From Flavisolibacter longurius (GTDB lineage: Bacteria > Bacteroidota > Bacteroidia > Chitinophagales > Chitinophagaceae), in the NCBI GenBank assembly GCA_013327885.1, contig JABUMY010000002.1:403544-467543 (forward strand): DNA of 64,000 nt, given 5' to 3'. Within the stretch, counting starts at the first letter, position 1; each line of letters starts with the position of its first letter. Of this stretch, positions 42,475 through 49,461 are shown one piece after another. Made by a program: the position numbers and the translations under genes. The notes beneath the pieces are model-generated. The model saw nothing but the letters and a program-made list of their open reading frames with translations, was not told the origin of the DNA and searched no databases.

Positions 42475-43407
42475 ATGAGCTACTATCAACAACAAAACAG
42501 ATCAAGACTCTCGATAGGGCAGGATGGCAATGTGCTCACCATGTTGTTGGTCATCAACCTGAGTGTCTTCGCAATTTTAGCCTTTATCAAAGTAATATAT
42601 TATTTCAGCTTTGGCGACCAGGGAGTAGGCCTGTTCCAGGAGCAGATCTTTAAATGGTTTACCCTGCCGGCCGACCTGGGTACGTTCATCACCCGTCCGT
42701 GGACCTTGTTCACGCATATGTTTGTGCACGACACGGCACAGATCTGGCATATCCTGGGCAACATGATCTGGCTCTGGGCCTTTGGCAGCATCCTGCAGGA
42801 CCTGATGGGAAACAAAAAACTGTTCCCGCTTTATTTCTACGGTGCCATGGGTGGTGCCTTTGCCTATATGCTGGCGTATAATGTAATTGGCCCGCTGAAG
42901 GTTGACCTGCAATATGCGCAGGCCTTTGGCGCATCGGCCGGAGTAATGGGGGTTGCCATTGGCACTACGGCACTGGCGCCCAACTACCGCATTTTTCAAA
43001 TGCTGAACGGCGGTATTCCTATTTGGGTCATCACCATCATTTATCTTATTATCGACCTGGCCACCATTCCGCACGGCAACCCGGGCGGTCATATTGCCCA
43101 CATTGCCGGTGCTGCCATGGGCTATGTTTTTGTGCTGGCCTTGCAAAGGGGTCATGACTGGAGTACCTGGATCAACAACTTTTTCGACTGGGTGAACAAC
43201 CTGTTCAATCCCGATAGATCCAAAAAAGGCAGTTCTGCCAAAACCACGCTTTATTACAACAGCAAGGTGCCACCGTTCAAACGGGCCAATGTGATCACCC
43301 AGCAACGCATCGACGAGATCCTGGATAAGATCTCGCAGAAAGGCTATCACTCGCTGACAGAAGATGAAAAAGAAATGCTGAAGCGGGCAAGCAAGGAAGA
43401 CATTTAA
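42475..43407 (+). CDS. Rhomboid-family protease with cytoplasmic C-terminal extension
   Basis: A 310-residue rhomboid with catalytic Ser in FGASAGVMGVAIG and His in HIAHIAGAAMGYVF. After the last membrane segment (about 230), a tail of about 80 residues is predicted in the cytosol. It contains SSAKTTLYYNSKVPPFKRANVITQQRIDEILDKISQKGYHSLTEDEKEML (in parts), a short motif seen at the end of many Bacteroidota rhomboids. The start ATG 42475 is supported by strand and spacing. It is the second of a tandem pair, probably with a different substrate. Confidence 0.93.
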   Translation: MSYYQQQNRSRLSIGQDGNVLTMLLVINLSVFAILAFIKVIYYFSFGDQGVGLFQEQIFKWFTLPADLGTFITRPWTLFTHMFVHDTAQIWHILGNMIWLWAFGSILQDLMGNKKLFPLYFYGAMGGAFAYMLAYNVIGPLKVDLQYAQAFGASAGVMGVAIGTTALAPNYRIFQMLNGGIPIWVITIIYLIIDLATIPHGNPGGHIAHIAGAAMGYVFVLALQRGHDWSTWINNFFDWVNNLFNPDRSKKGSSAKTTLYYNSKVPPFKRANVITQQRIDEILDKISQKGYHSLTEDEKEMLKRASKEDI

Positions 43408-43439
43408 ACACGAATTATAGCACGGATTACACGAATTTG

Positions 43440-43470
43440 GGCGGCTCCAGGCGGAGCCGCCTTTTTTTTA
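43440..43470 (+). terminator. Terminator after the rhomboid genes
   Basis: A perfect 9-bp stem (GGCGGCTCC and GGAGCCGCC) with loop AGGC, followed by nine T. It sits between the left heptad arm and the GxxExxY gene, so it may belong either to the rhomboid operon or to the element. Confidence 0.9.
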
Positions 43471-43845
43471 TTAGAGGATGATTCGTTTATACTGGAGGGA
43501 GGGTTGGCCGAAGTTGATGATGAGGCCAAGGTGCAGGCCGGAAGCTTTTAAATAGTTGAGTGTTTGTTGTGTGAAATTGGTAACGAGCATCGAAGTGGCT
43601 TTTACTTCCAGAAGAATGGTTTCATAAACAATAAAATCAGCGTAAAACCGTCGTTCCAGAACAATTTGCTTGTACGGTATTCGAAATCCCTGCTCTCTTG
43701 CATACGGTATATTACTTTCTTTCAGTTCATATTCCAGCGCATCTTTGTAAACGGCTTCTTGGAAGCCCGGACCTAATTGCCGGTGTACGTCCATGCAAAG
43801 GCCAATGATGGCGTAGGATTCCTCTTTTAGCAGCAATTCGGTCAT
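43471..43845 (-). CDS. GxxExxY protein (PD-(D/E)xK nuclease-like family)
   Basis: A 124-residue member of the GxxExxY family. The name-giving motif is GPGFQEAVY near residues 25-33. Nuclease-like features follow: IVLERRFYADFIVYETILLEVKA (in parts), where Asp-Phe and Glu-Val-Lys match a PD-(D/E)xK-type site. The function is unproven. Members of this family, like the four-helix-bundle protein above, are reported within intervening sequences of 23S rRNA and in large numbers in some Bacteroidota. Here the gene lies between heptad arms, on the strand opposite to its neighbours. Confidence 0.88.
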   Translation of the reverse strand: MTELLLKEESYAIIGLCMDVHRQLGPGFQEAVYKDALEYELKESNIPYAREQGFRIPYKQIVLERRFYADFIVYETILLEVKATSMLVTNFTQQTLNYLKASGLHLGLIINFGQPSLQYKRIIL

Positions 43846-44016
43846 GTCATCAAATTACAAAAACAGAACAGGTTTTCAAATTCCAACGCAGGCACACTAA
43901 ATTGTGCAGACAATTCGTATAAAGAATGCACGTATCCACGCTATTCGTATGCATCCGTTTGTGAAATGAGTTTGTGCTCGAAGAATTCGTGTAATCCGTG
44001 CTATAATCCGCGTTTA

Positions 44017-45138
44017 ATGGCTGCCAACGTCCGACGCATAACAAAGGTTCTCTTTCTCCTGCTCCATATCCTGGTAGCGGTGGCCTTCCTGTTGGCTTGC
44101 CTGGCATCGGGGCTCGACCCGGTGAAATGGTGGACGATCTCACTGCTCGGGCTGGGCTTTGGTTTTATCGTTATCACGCTCATCGCTTTTATATTTTTCT
44201 GGCTGGTGATCAAGCCGCGGTTTATCCTGCTTTCGCTGGTTCCCATGCTGATCGGCTACAAAAGCATCGCGGTGTTTTTTGGCGTACAGGTTTCCGAAAA
44301 GTTCAACTACCAAAAAAGTCCGCAAGTACTGCGTGTTGCCAACTGGAACGTAGCCCGTTTTCTTGAATGGAAGCGCAACAACAACAAGGGCAGCCAGGTG
44401 CGCCTGAAGATGATGGACCAGATAAAGGAACAATCGGCCGATGTGCTTTGCCTGCAGGAATTTTTCACCTCTACCGACACGGCTTATTACAACAACCTGC
44501 AGCATATGCTTCACGAAGTTGGTTACCCGTATTATTATTTTGCCCGGCGAGACGATGGCGACCGGCAATGGTTTGGCAACGCTATTTTTTCGAAGCACCC
44601 GATCGTTGATAGCGGCAAATTTCTTTTTCCCAACGAACGTTATCCCGAGAGCCTGCTGCATGCCGACATCAATTTTCACGGCGATACGGTCCGGATATAC
44701 ACAACGCACCTGGCTTCGCTGCGTTTTAAAAAAGAAGACTACGAGAACATCGAAGAGATCAAAGGACAGCAACGCGATATTATCCGCAACTCAAGAGGCA
44801 TTTTTAGTAAAGTGCGCAACGCCATGCTGCAGCGAAAAGAACAGGCCCTGCTGATAAAGGAACTGGTGTCAAACGACCCTTACCCCACTATCCTTACCGG
44901 CGACTTTAACGATGTGCCTAACTCCTTTGCCTATGCCACCATCAGGGGAACTGAGTTTCAGGATGTGTTTTTGCGAAAAGGCTTTGGCGTCGGCCGCACC
45001 TTCAACGCCATCTCTCCCACCCTGCGCATCGACTATATTTTAACCACCAAAGATTTTGATGTGCTGCAATTCAACCGCATCGTAAAAAACCTTTCCGATC
45101 ATTACATGCTGGTATCGGACCTGCAACTGAAGAAGTGA
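44017..45138 (+). CDS. Endonuclease/exonuclease/phosphatase-family membrane protein
   Basis: A 373-residue protein. The first 95 residues have three hydrophobic segments (ITKVLFLLLHILVAVAFLLA and so on). The EEP catalytic domain follows: VLRVANWNVARFLEW, DVLCLQEFFTSTDT, the GDFNDVPNS motif and the final SDHYMLVSDL. The conserved Asn, Glu, Asp and His of the family are all visible. EEP enzymes cleave phosphodiester or phosphomonoester bonds; membrane-tethered members could act on nucleic acid or phospholipid substrates outside the cytoplasm. ATG at 44017 is chosen; the frame upstream runs through the heptad arm. Confidence 0.88.
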   Translation: MAANVRRITKVLFLLLHILVAVAFLLACLASGLDPVKWWTISLLGLGFGFIVITLIAFIFFWLVIKPRFILLSLVPMLIGYKSIAVFFGVQVSEKFNYQKSPQVLRVANWNVARFLEWKRNNNKGSQVRLKMMDQIKEQSADVLCLQEFFTSTDTAYYNNLQHMLHEVGYPYYYFARRDDGDRQWFGNAIFSKHPIVDSGKFLFPNERYPESLLHADINFHGDTVRIYTTHLASLRFKKEDYENIEEIKGQQRDIIRNSRGIFSKVRNAMLQRKEQALLIKELVSNDPYPTILTGDFNDVPNSFAYATIRGTEFQDVFLRKGFGVGRTFNAISPTLRIDYILTTKDFDVLQFNRIVKNLSDHYMLVSDLQLKK

Positions 45139-45280
45139 GTGGTGAGTGGTCAGTGGTGAGTTGGTGTTTGAAATCCGGAAACGCATTCCTATTCGCCAAG
45201 TGTGGTTATCATGAGAACATTATTTATAAAGTAAAAGATAAATGTCTTCCCTACTCGCCATTCACCACTCACCACTCACT
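45134..45280. repeat. Paired heptad arms, GGTGAGT class, no passenger
   Basis: The left arm 45134-45161 (AGTGAGT, GGTGAGT, GGTCAGT, GGTGAGT) overlaps the stop of the EEP gene. The right arm 45253-45280 (ACTCGCC, ATTCACC, ACTCACC, ACTCACT) is inverted. The 91-base middle has no gene. It is the same class as the four-helix-bundle element. Confidence 0.8.
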
Positions 45281-45287
45281 ATTTTTG
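45280..45287 (+). promoter_or_regulatory. -7 element of the cysS promoter
   Basis: TATTTTTG, a perfect TAnnTTTG, starting on the last base of the right heptad arm and ending 4 bases before ATG 45292. If used, the transcript would be leaderless or nearly so. Confidence 0.4.
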
Positions 45288-45291
45288 CCGC

Positions 45292-46797
45292 ATGAGCAAG
45301 CTGAAAGTTTACAATTCTTACACGAGGGAAAAAGAAGAATTTGAATCGCTGGTGCCGGGCCATGTAGGAATGTATGTGTGCGGACCCACCGTGAGTGGCG
45401 AAAGCCACCTTGGGCATGCTCGTCCTTATATAACCTTTGACGTGGTGTACCGCTACCTGGTGCACCTGGGTTATAAAGTGCGCTATGTACGCAACATCAC
45501 CGATGCCGGTCATTTTGAAGAAGAGGGCCGCGAAGCCGAAGACAAAATTTCGAAAAAAGCACAAATAGAAAAGCTGGAGCCCATGGAGATGGTGACAAAA
45601 TATACCAACCTCTTTCACTGGGCCATGGGCCAGTTCAACTGCCTGCCGCCAAGCATTGAGCCGACGGCAACAGGGCATATCGTTGAGCAGATCGGGATGA
45701 TCCAAAAGATCATCGATGCGGGTTACGCTTACGTGGTGGGCGGCAGTGTGTACTTCGACGTGAAAAAATACGCCGAAAGCCACGACTATGGAAAATTGAG
45801 CGGTCGCATTATCGACGACTTGCTGGAAACCACCCGGGTGCTGGAAGGTCAGGATGAAAAACGCGACAAAGCTGATTTTGCCCTGTGGAAAGAAGCGCCG
45901 CCGGAGCACATCATGCGCTGGAACAGTCCCTGGGGTGAAGGTTTCCCGGGCTGGCACATCGAGTGCTCGGCGATGGCCACCAAATACCTGGGTGCCCGCT
46001 TCGATATTCATGGAGGTGGCATGGACCTGCAGTTCCCGCACCACGAAAGCGAGATTGCGCAAAGCACCATCTGCAACCACACACCGCCGGTGCGTTATTG
46101 GATGCACAACAACATGATCACCATCAATGGCCGTAAAATGGGCAAGAGCTATAACAACGTGATCAAGCTAACGGAGTTGTTCAGCGGCGATCATCCCCTG
46201 CTGGAGAAAGCGTATTCGCCCATGACCATCCGCTTTTTCATTCTGCAAACGCATTACCGCAGCACGCTTGACTTTGGCAACGATGCCCTGATTGCCGCAG
46301 AAAAAGGATTAAAGCGGTTGATGGAAGCGTACGAGTGGCTTCAGGGAGCAGTAGGCAGTATGCAGTCGGCAGTCGGCAGTAGCGCATCCGACCCAGTACT
46401 GGATGAAAAAGTAGTGAAGCTGGTAAGCGAGTTTGATGAATTTATCAACGACGATTTTAATACCGCCAAGGTGCTGGCCAATATGTTCGAGCTGGTACCG
46501 GTGATCAATTCACTCAAGGACAAACAGATCAAACCCGATGCGTTATCGGTTGATACACTGCACCTGTTGCAAAGCAAAATGAAAACCTTTGTGGAAGACA
46601 TTTTTGGCCTGCGCAGCGAAACCGCCGGCGAAGCCGACAAACTCAAAGGGGTGATGAACGTGCTGATTGCTTTGCGCAAGGAGGCCAAAGCCAAACGCGA
46701 CTGGGCAACATCGGATAAGATCCGGAACCAGTTGGCTGAAATTGGCATCCAGGTGAAAGACGAAAAAGACGGCGGGATGAGTTGGAGTCTTTCCTAA
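45292..46797 (+). CDS. cysS: Cysteinyl-tRNA synthetase with a repeat insertion
   Basis: A 501-residue class I synthetase. The HIGH motif is [12 protein letters not shown]. The zinc-site region includes MYVCGPTV and [10 protein letters not shown] with HHESE, and the KMSKS counterpart is KMGKS ([10 protein letters not shown]). A C-terminal helical tRNA-binding part follows. Around residues 352-364 the sequence is [19 protein letters not shown], encoded by heptads GGCAGTA/GGCAGTC at 46347-46381. Relatives have a plain linker there, so the repeat appears to have entered the coding sequence in frame. The enzyme is otherwise complete and probably active. Confidence 0.96.
   Translation: MSKLKVYNSYTREKEEFESLVPGHVGMYVCGPTVSGESHLGHARPYITFDVVYRYLVHLGYKVRYVRNITDAGHFEEEGREAEDKISKKAQIEKLEPMEMVTKYTNLFHWAMGQFNCLPPSIEPTATGHIVEQIGMIQKIIDAGYAYVVGGSVYFDVKKYAESHDYGKLSGRIIDDLLETTRVLEGQDEKRDKADFALWKEAPPEHIMRWNSPWGEGFPGWHIECSAMATKYLGARFDIHGGGMDLQFPHHESEIAQSTICNHTPPVRYWMHNNMITINGRKMGKSYNNVIKLTELFSGDHPLLEKAYSPMTIRFFILQTHYRSTLDFGNDALIAAEKGLKRLMEAYEWLQGAVGSMQSAVGSSASDPVLDEKVVKLVSEFDEFINDDFNTAKVLANMFELVPVINSLKDKQIKPDALSVDTLHLLQSKMKTFVEDIFGLRSETAGEADKLKGVMNVLIALRKEAKAKRDWATSDKIRNQLAEIGIQVKDEKDGGMSWSLS
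46347..46381. repeat. Heptad array inside cysS, GGCAGTA class
   Basis: Five units (AGCAGTA, GGCAGTA, TGCAGTC, GGCAGTC, GGCAGTA) within the cysS coding region, keeping the frame open. The same words form the paired arms at 48343-48410. Confidence 0.75.
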
Positions 46798-46806
46798 TAA
46801 AACAAC

Positions 46807-46847
46807 AATAGAAAAAGCCTGTCTTCAAAGGGACGGCTTTTTCTATT
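46807..46847. terminator. Terminator between cysS and mnmD
   Basis: A 13-bp perfect stem (AATAGAAAAAGCC and GGCTTTTTCTATT) with a 15-base loop that adds partial pairing. T and A runs on both sides make it bidirectional for these convergent genes. Confidence 0.8.
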
Positions 46848-46877
46848 TACGTACACCCGTTGGCGATAGTACAGCAA

Positions 46878-47540
46878 CTATGCTTTCAATGCCCTTAGCA
46901 TTTCCCGTTTCCCCCGCGGGCCCGGGACCTTTTCCACGCTGAAGCCGGCCGCCTGCAAGGCCCGCCGCACATCGCCTTTGGAGCAATAGGTTACCAATAC
47001 GCCGTTGGTATGCATCATGCCATACAGCTTTTCAAACACTTCTTTTGTCCACAGCTCCGGCTGGGCCGATGGCGCAAAGGCATCGTAATAAACAAGGTCG
47101 TATTGCCGCGAAGGCGAAAAGGCGGTTAGTTCCGTTTGTCGTTTTTCTACTGTAAAAAAATCGTTTACCTGCACGGCTTCATCCCAGGCGCATTGGTGCA
47201 GCGCTGTAAATAGTTCGCCGTAGCCCAGCGAATCCGAATAGTTCAGCAGGGAGGCTTCCTCCGCTGAAAGTGGGGCCGTTTCCACGGCTGTGTAAAAAAA
47301 GGACCGCTGCTGTTCCAGCGCCACCAAAGCGGTGAGAAAAGCATTCAGCCCGGTGCCAAAACCCATTTCAAAAATGCTGATCTCGGTCTTATCCGGTGAC
47401 GTTAATATCGTTCCCAATCCGGCTTCGATAAACACATGCATCGACTCCTGTACCGCTCCGTGCACCGAATGATAGGTTACCCCTTTTTCAGCAATGGCAA
47501 TGGTATGCGACCCGTCTTTTGTCAACACTACTTCACGCAT
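46878..47540 (-). CDS. mnmD: tRNA 5-(aminomethyl)-2-thiouridine methyltransferase, MnmD type
   Basis: A 220-residue methyltransferase homologous to the N-terminal half of MnmC, without the FAD-dependent C-terminal half. It methylates the wobble uridine side chain of tRNA (nm5s2U to mnm5s2U). Motifs include ISIFEMGFGTGLNAFLTALVA (in parts), YTAVETAPLSAEEA and YDLVYYDAFAPSAQPELW, and the C terminus (GVLVTYCSKGDVRRALQAAGFSVEKVPGPRGKREML, in parts) fits the family well. Free-standing MnmD is common in Bacteroidota. Confidence 0.88.
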   Translation of the reverse strand: MREVVLTKDGSHTIAIAEKGVTYHSVHGAVQESMHVFIEAGLGTILTSPDKTEISIFEMGFGTGLNAFLTALVALEQQRSFFYTAVETAPLSAEEASLLNYSDSLGYGELFTALHQCAWDEAVQVNDFFTVEKRQTELTAFSPSRQYDLVYYDAFAPSAQPELWTKEVFEKLYGMMHTNGVLVTYCSKGDVRRALQAAGFSVEKVPGPRGKREMLRALKA

Positions 47541-47582
47541 GGCGTAAAGCTAAGGCAAAGAGGAGCAAGCAAACGTGAAAGC

Positions 47583-47721
47583 GTTCACAAGTTCGTAGGA
47601 GTAAAAGTTCACGGGTTCACGAGTTCGCAGGTTCACAAGTTAAACAGCCCTTCATACTATTATAAGGTAGTTTCAAACTATAAGCGTCTTTCTGTTTTAC
47701 GTCTCACGTTTCTCGTCTCAC
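47583..47721. repeat. Octad array (GTTCAC class) and heptad arm (GTCTCAC class)
   Basis: 47583-47641 has 8-base units (AAGTTCAC, GGGTTCAC, GAGTTCGC, AGGTTCAC). 47694-47721 has heptads GTTTTAC, GTCTCAC, GTTTCTC, GTCTCAC. Both lie in the 201-base divergent spacer between mnmD and the glycosylase gene, just upstream of its start. Confidence 0.65.
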
Positions 47722-47741
47722 GTCAATGTATCTTCGCTGTC

Positions 47742-48341
47742 ATGTCTTCCTACATCGATCACCTGTCCAAAGACAGCCGGATGCGAAAGGTCCTCGCCGA
47801 CCAGGATTCAGTCTCGCTTTCCCGGCATAAAAACATTCCCCTGCGGCTTTGCGCTTCCATCATGAGCCAGCAGCTTTCTACCAAAGTGGCAAAGGTGATC
47901 TTTCACCGCTTTCTTATGCTTTATGGTGGCGATGAACCAACGCCGGAGCAGATTGCGGCTACACCACCCGAAACCTTGCGGGGTATTGGCCTGAGCAATG
48001 CAAAAGCGCAGTATGTGCTGAACGTAGCGCAATTTTGTATGGCACACAAGCTGACCGATGCAAAGCTGAAAAAAATGCCGGATGAGGAGATCATCGACCT
48101 GCTCACAGAGATCAAAGGCGTAGGCCGATGGACGGTGGAGATGCTGCTGATGTTCACACTTGGCCGCGAAGATGTGTTTGCAGTGGATGATTATGGCATA
48201 CAGGTGGCCATGAAAAACATCTACAAACTGGACGACAGCAATAAAAAAGAATTCAAAGCAGCCATGCAAAAGATTGCGGCAAAATGGTCGCCCTACCGCA
48301 CGTATGCCTGTTTGCACCTGTGGCAGTGGAAGGACGCTTGA
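47742..48341 (+). CDS. DNA-3-methyladenine glycosylase II-type (AlkA-like, HhH-GPD)
   Basis: A 199-residue HhH-GPD glycosylase. The helix-hairpin-helix and catalytic segment read LTEIKGVGRWTVEMLLMFTLGREDVFAVDDYGIQ (in parts), with the catalytic Asp in VDDYG. The family is AlkA-like, removing alkylated bases to start base excision repair. The N-terminal part is short and lacks the extra beta domain of E. coli AlkA, like many Bacteroidota members. ATG 47742 is the family start. Upstream codons run through repeats. Confidence 0.9.
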   Translation: MSSYIDHLSKDSRMRKVLADQDSVSLSRHKNIPLRLCASIMSQQLSTKVAKVIFHRFLMLYGGDEPTPEQIAATPPETLRGIGLSNAKAQYVLNVAQFCMAHKLTDAKLKKMPDEEIIDLLTEIKGVGRWTVEMLLMFTLGREDVFAVDDYGIQVAMKNIYKLDDSNKKEFKAAMQKIAAKWSPYRTYACLHLWQWKDA

Positions 48342-48342
48342 G

Positions 48343-48410
48343 AGTAGGCAGTACGCAGTAAGCAGCCGGCAGTAATTGTTGAACTGCATACTGCCTACTA
48401 CCTACTGCCT
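48343..48410. repeat. Paired heptad arms with short loop, AGGCAGT class
   Basis: The left arm 48343-48370 (AGTAGGC, AGTACGC, AGTAAGC, AGCCGGC) and right arm 48383-48410 (ACTGCAT, ACTGCCT, ACTACCT, ACTGCCT) are inverted with a 12-base loop. They begin one base after the glycosylase stop. The stem is long enough to act as a strong 3' hairpin. Confidence 0.8.
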
Positions 48411-48455
48411 ACTTCTCTATGGTTTCTGCCAAATGCCAATTTTTTCTCAACATTC

Positions 48456-48485
48456 TTGTCCAATCGGCGCTCTTACCTACATTTG
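48456..48485 (+). promoter_or_regulatory. Promoter of the DUF4290 gene
   Basis: TTG at 48456-48458, a 19-base spacer, then TACATTTG (perfect TAnnTTTG) at 48478-48485. This is the best-spaced Bacteroidota-type promoter in the window. It ends 5 bases before ATG 48491 and supports that start. Confidence 0.65.
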
Positions 48486-48490
48486 TTGCA

Positions 48491-49192
48491 ATGGAATATA
48501 ACACTACGAGGAACCATTTGACCATGCGGGAGTATGGCCGCCATATTCAAAAGATGGTGGAGCACCTCTTGTCAATTGAAGACCGTGACCGCCGGCAGGC
48601 CAACGCCTACGCGGTAATTGAACTCATGGGTTTTTTAAACCCCCACCTGAAAAACGTTGAGGATTTCCGGCACAAGCTATGGGATCACCTTTTTTATATA
48701 TCTGATTTTAAGCTGGACGTGGATTCGCCTTATCCCATCCCCCAAAAGGAAACCTACAAGGCCAAGCCCGATCCTATCCCTTATCCCAAGCGTTACCCCA
48801 AGTTTTCCCACCTCGGTAAAAACCTGGAGCTGGTGATCAACAAGGCCTTAAAAGAAGAAAGCCCCGAAAAACGCCAGGGTTTTGCCAATGCCATTGCTTA
48901 TTATATGAAGCTGGCGTACAACAACTGGCACAAAGACACCGTACACGACGATGCCATCCAGAGCGAACTGAATTCCATTACCAAAGGTCAGCTTGAATTT
49001 ACCAACACGCCTTATGTAAAAGCGTACCGTCCGCAGCAGGAAGGCTGGGGCGAACGCGGCAGCGGCTATGGCCGTCAGCAGCAGCGCGGCAAGTTTCAGC
49101 AGCGCGGCGGAAGCGGCGGCGGTAACGGAAACGGCGGTGGCAACCAACGCAATGACCGCAACCGTCACGGCGGTAAAAAGCGCTTCAAATAG
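48491..49192 (+). CDS. DUF4290-family protein with RG-rich tail
   Basis: A 233-residue protein. Residues 1-165 carry the DUF4290 pattern: YNTTRNHLTMREYGRHIQKMVEHLL (in parts), RRQANAYAVIELMGFLNPHL and NAIAYYMKLAYNNWHKD. The last 60 residues are of low complexity, rich in Arg, Gly, Gln and Asn (GRQQQRGKFQQRGG and similar), and basic, which would suit RNA or nucleic-acid binding. The function of DUF4290 is unknown. It has its own promoter, and a weak hairpin with a T run (49234-49266) follows. Confidence 0.82.
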   Translation: MEYNTTRNHLTMREYGRHIQKMVEHLLSIEDRDRRQANAYAVIELMGFLNPHLKNVEDFRHKLWDHLFYISDFKLDVDSPYPIPQKETYKAKPDPIPYPKRYPKFSHLGKNLELVINKALKEESPEKRQGFANAIAYYMKLAYNNWHKDTVHDDAIQSELNSITKGQLEFTNTPYVKAYRPQQEGWGERGSGYGRQQQRGKFQQRGGSGGGNGNGGGNQRNDRNRHGGKKRFK

Positions 49193-49197
49193 TGGAT

Positions 49198-49218
49198 GGT
49201 GAGTGGTCAATGGTGAGT
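49198..49218. repeat. Heptad arm, GGTGAGT class
   Basis: Three units GGTGAGT, GGTCAAT, GGTGAGT starting 5 bases after the DUF4290 stop. No inverted partner arm was found in this spacer. Confidence 0.65.
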
Positions 49219-49233
49219 GAAGCACACTGCCCG

Positions 49234-49266
49234 AACAGCCTGTTACTTTGAAAGCGGCTGTTTTTT
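49234..49266 (+). terminator. Terminator after the DUF4290 gene
   Basis: The stem AACAGCC pairs with GGCTGTT, with an inner CTTTGAAAG, and is followed by T6. It lies 40 bases past the stop. Confidence 0.65.
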
Positions 49267-49461
49267 GTTTTCAGTAGATTGCTCTCATGGTGTTGTTTCT
49301 TTTATACAAAATACTTGGAAAAACGCATGTCTGCAGGGATTTTGAGACAGATCATTCTCCAGTCCGCCCACACATTCTTTAACAATCCCATTTGATTTTT
49401 CAAGCTAATTTGCCTTGCTTAACTGCTCTTGATCTATCCTTTACAGACAGAACACTATAAC

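Larger units (their letters stand above)
43409..44012. mobile_element. Heptad-arm element carrying a GxxExxY gene
   Basis: The left arm 43409-43436 (CACGAAT, TATAGCA, CGGATTA, CACGAAT) and right arm 43985-44012 (ATTCGTG, TAATCCG, TGCTATA, ATCCGCG) are nearly perfect reverse complements, with similarity extending outward a few bases. The left arm starts one base after the rhomboid stop and the right arm ends 4 bases before the next ATG. Further degenerate units occur around 43913-43953. The arrangement is the same as at 15.3-15.8 kb but with a different word and a different passenger gene. Confidence 0.65.
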
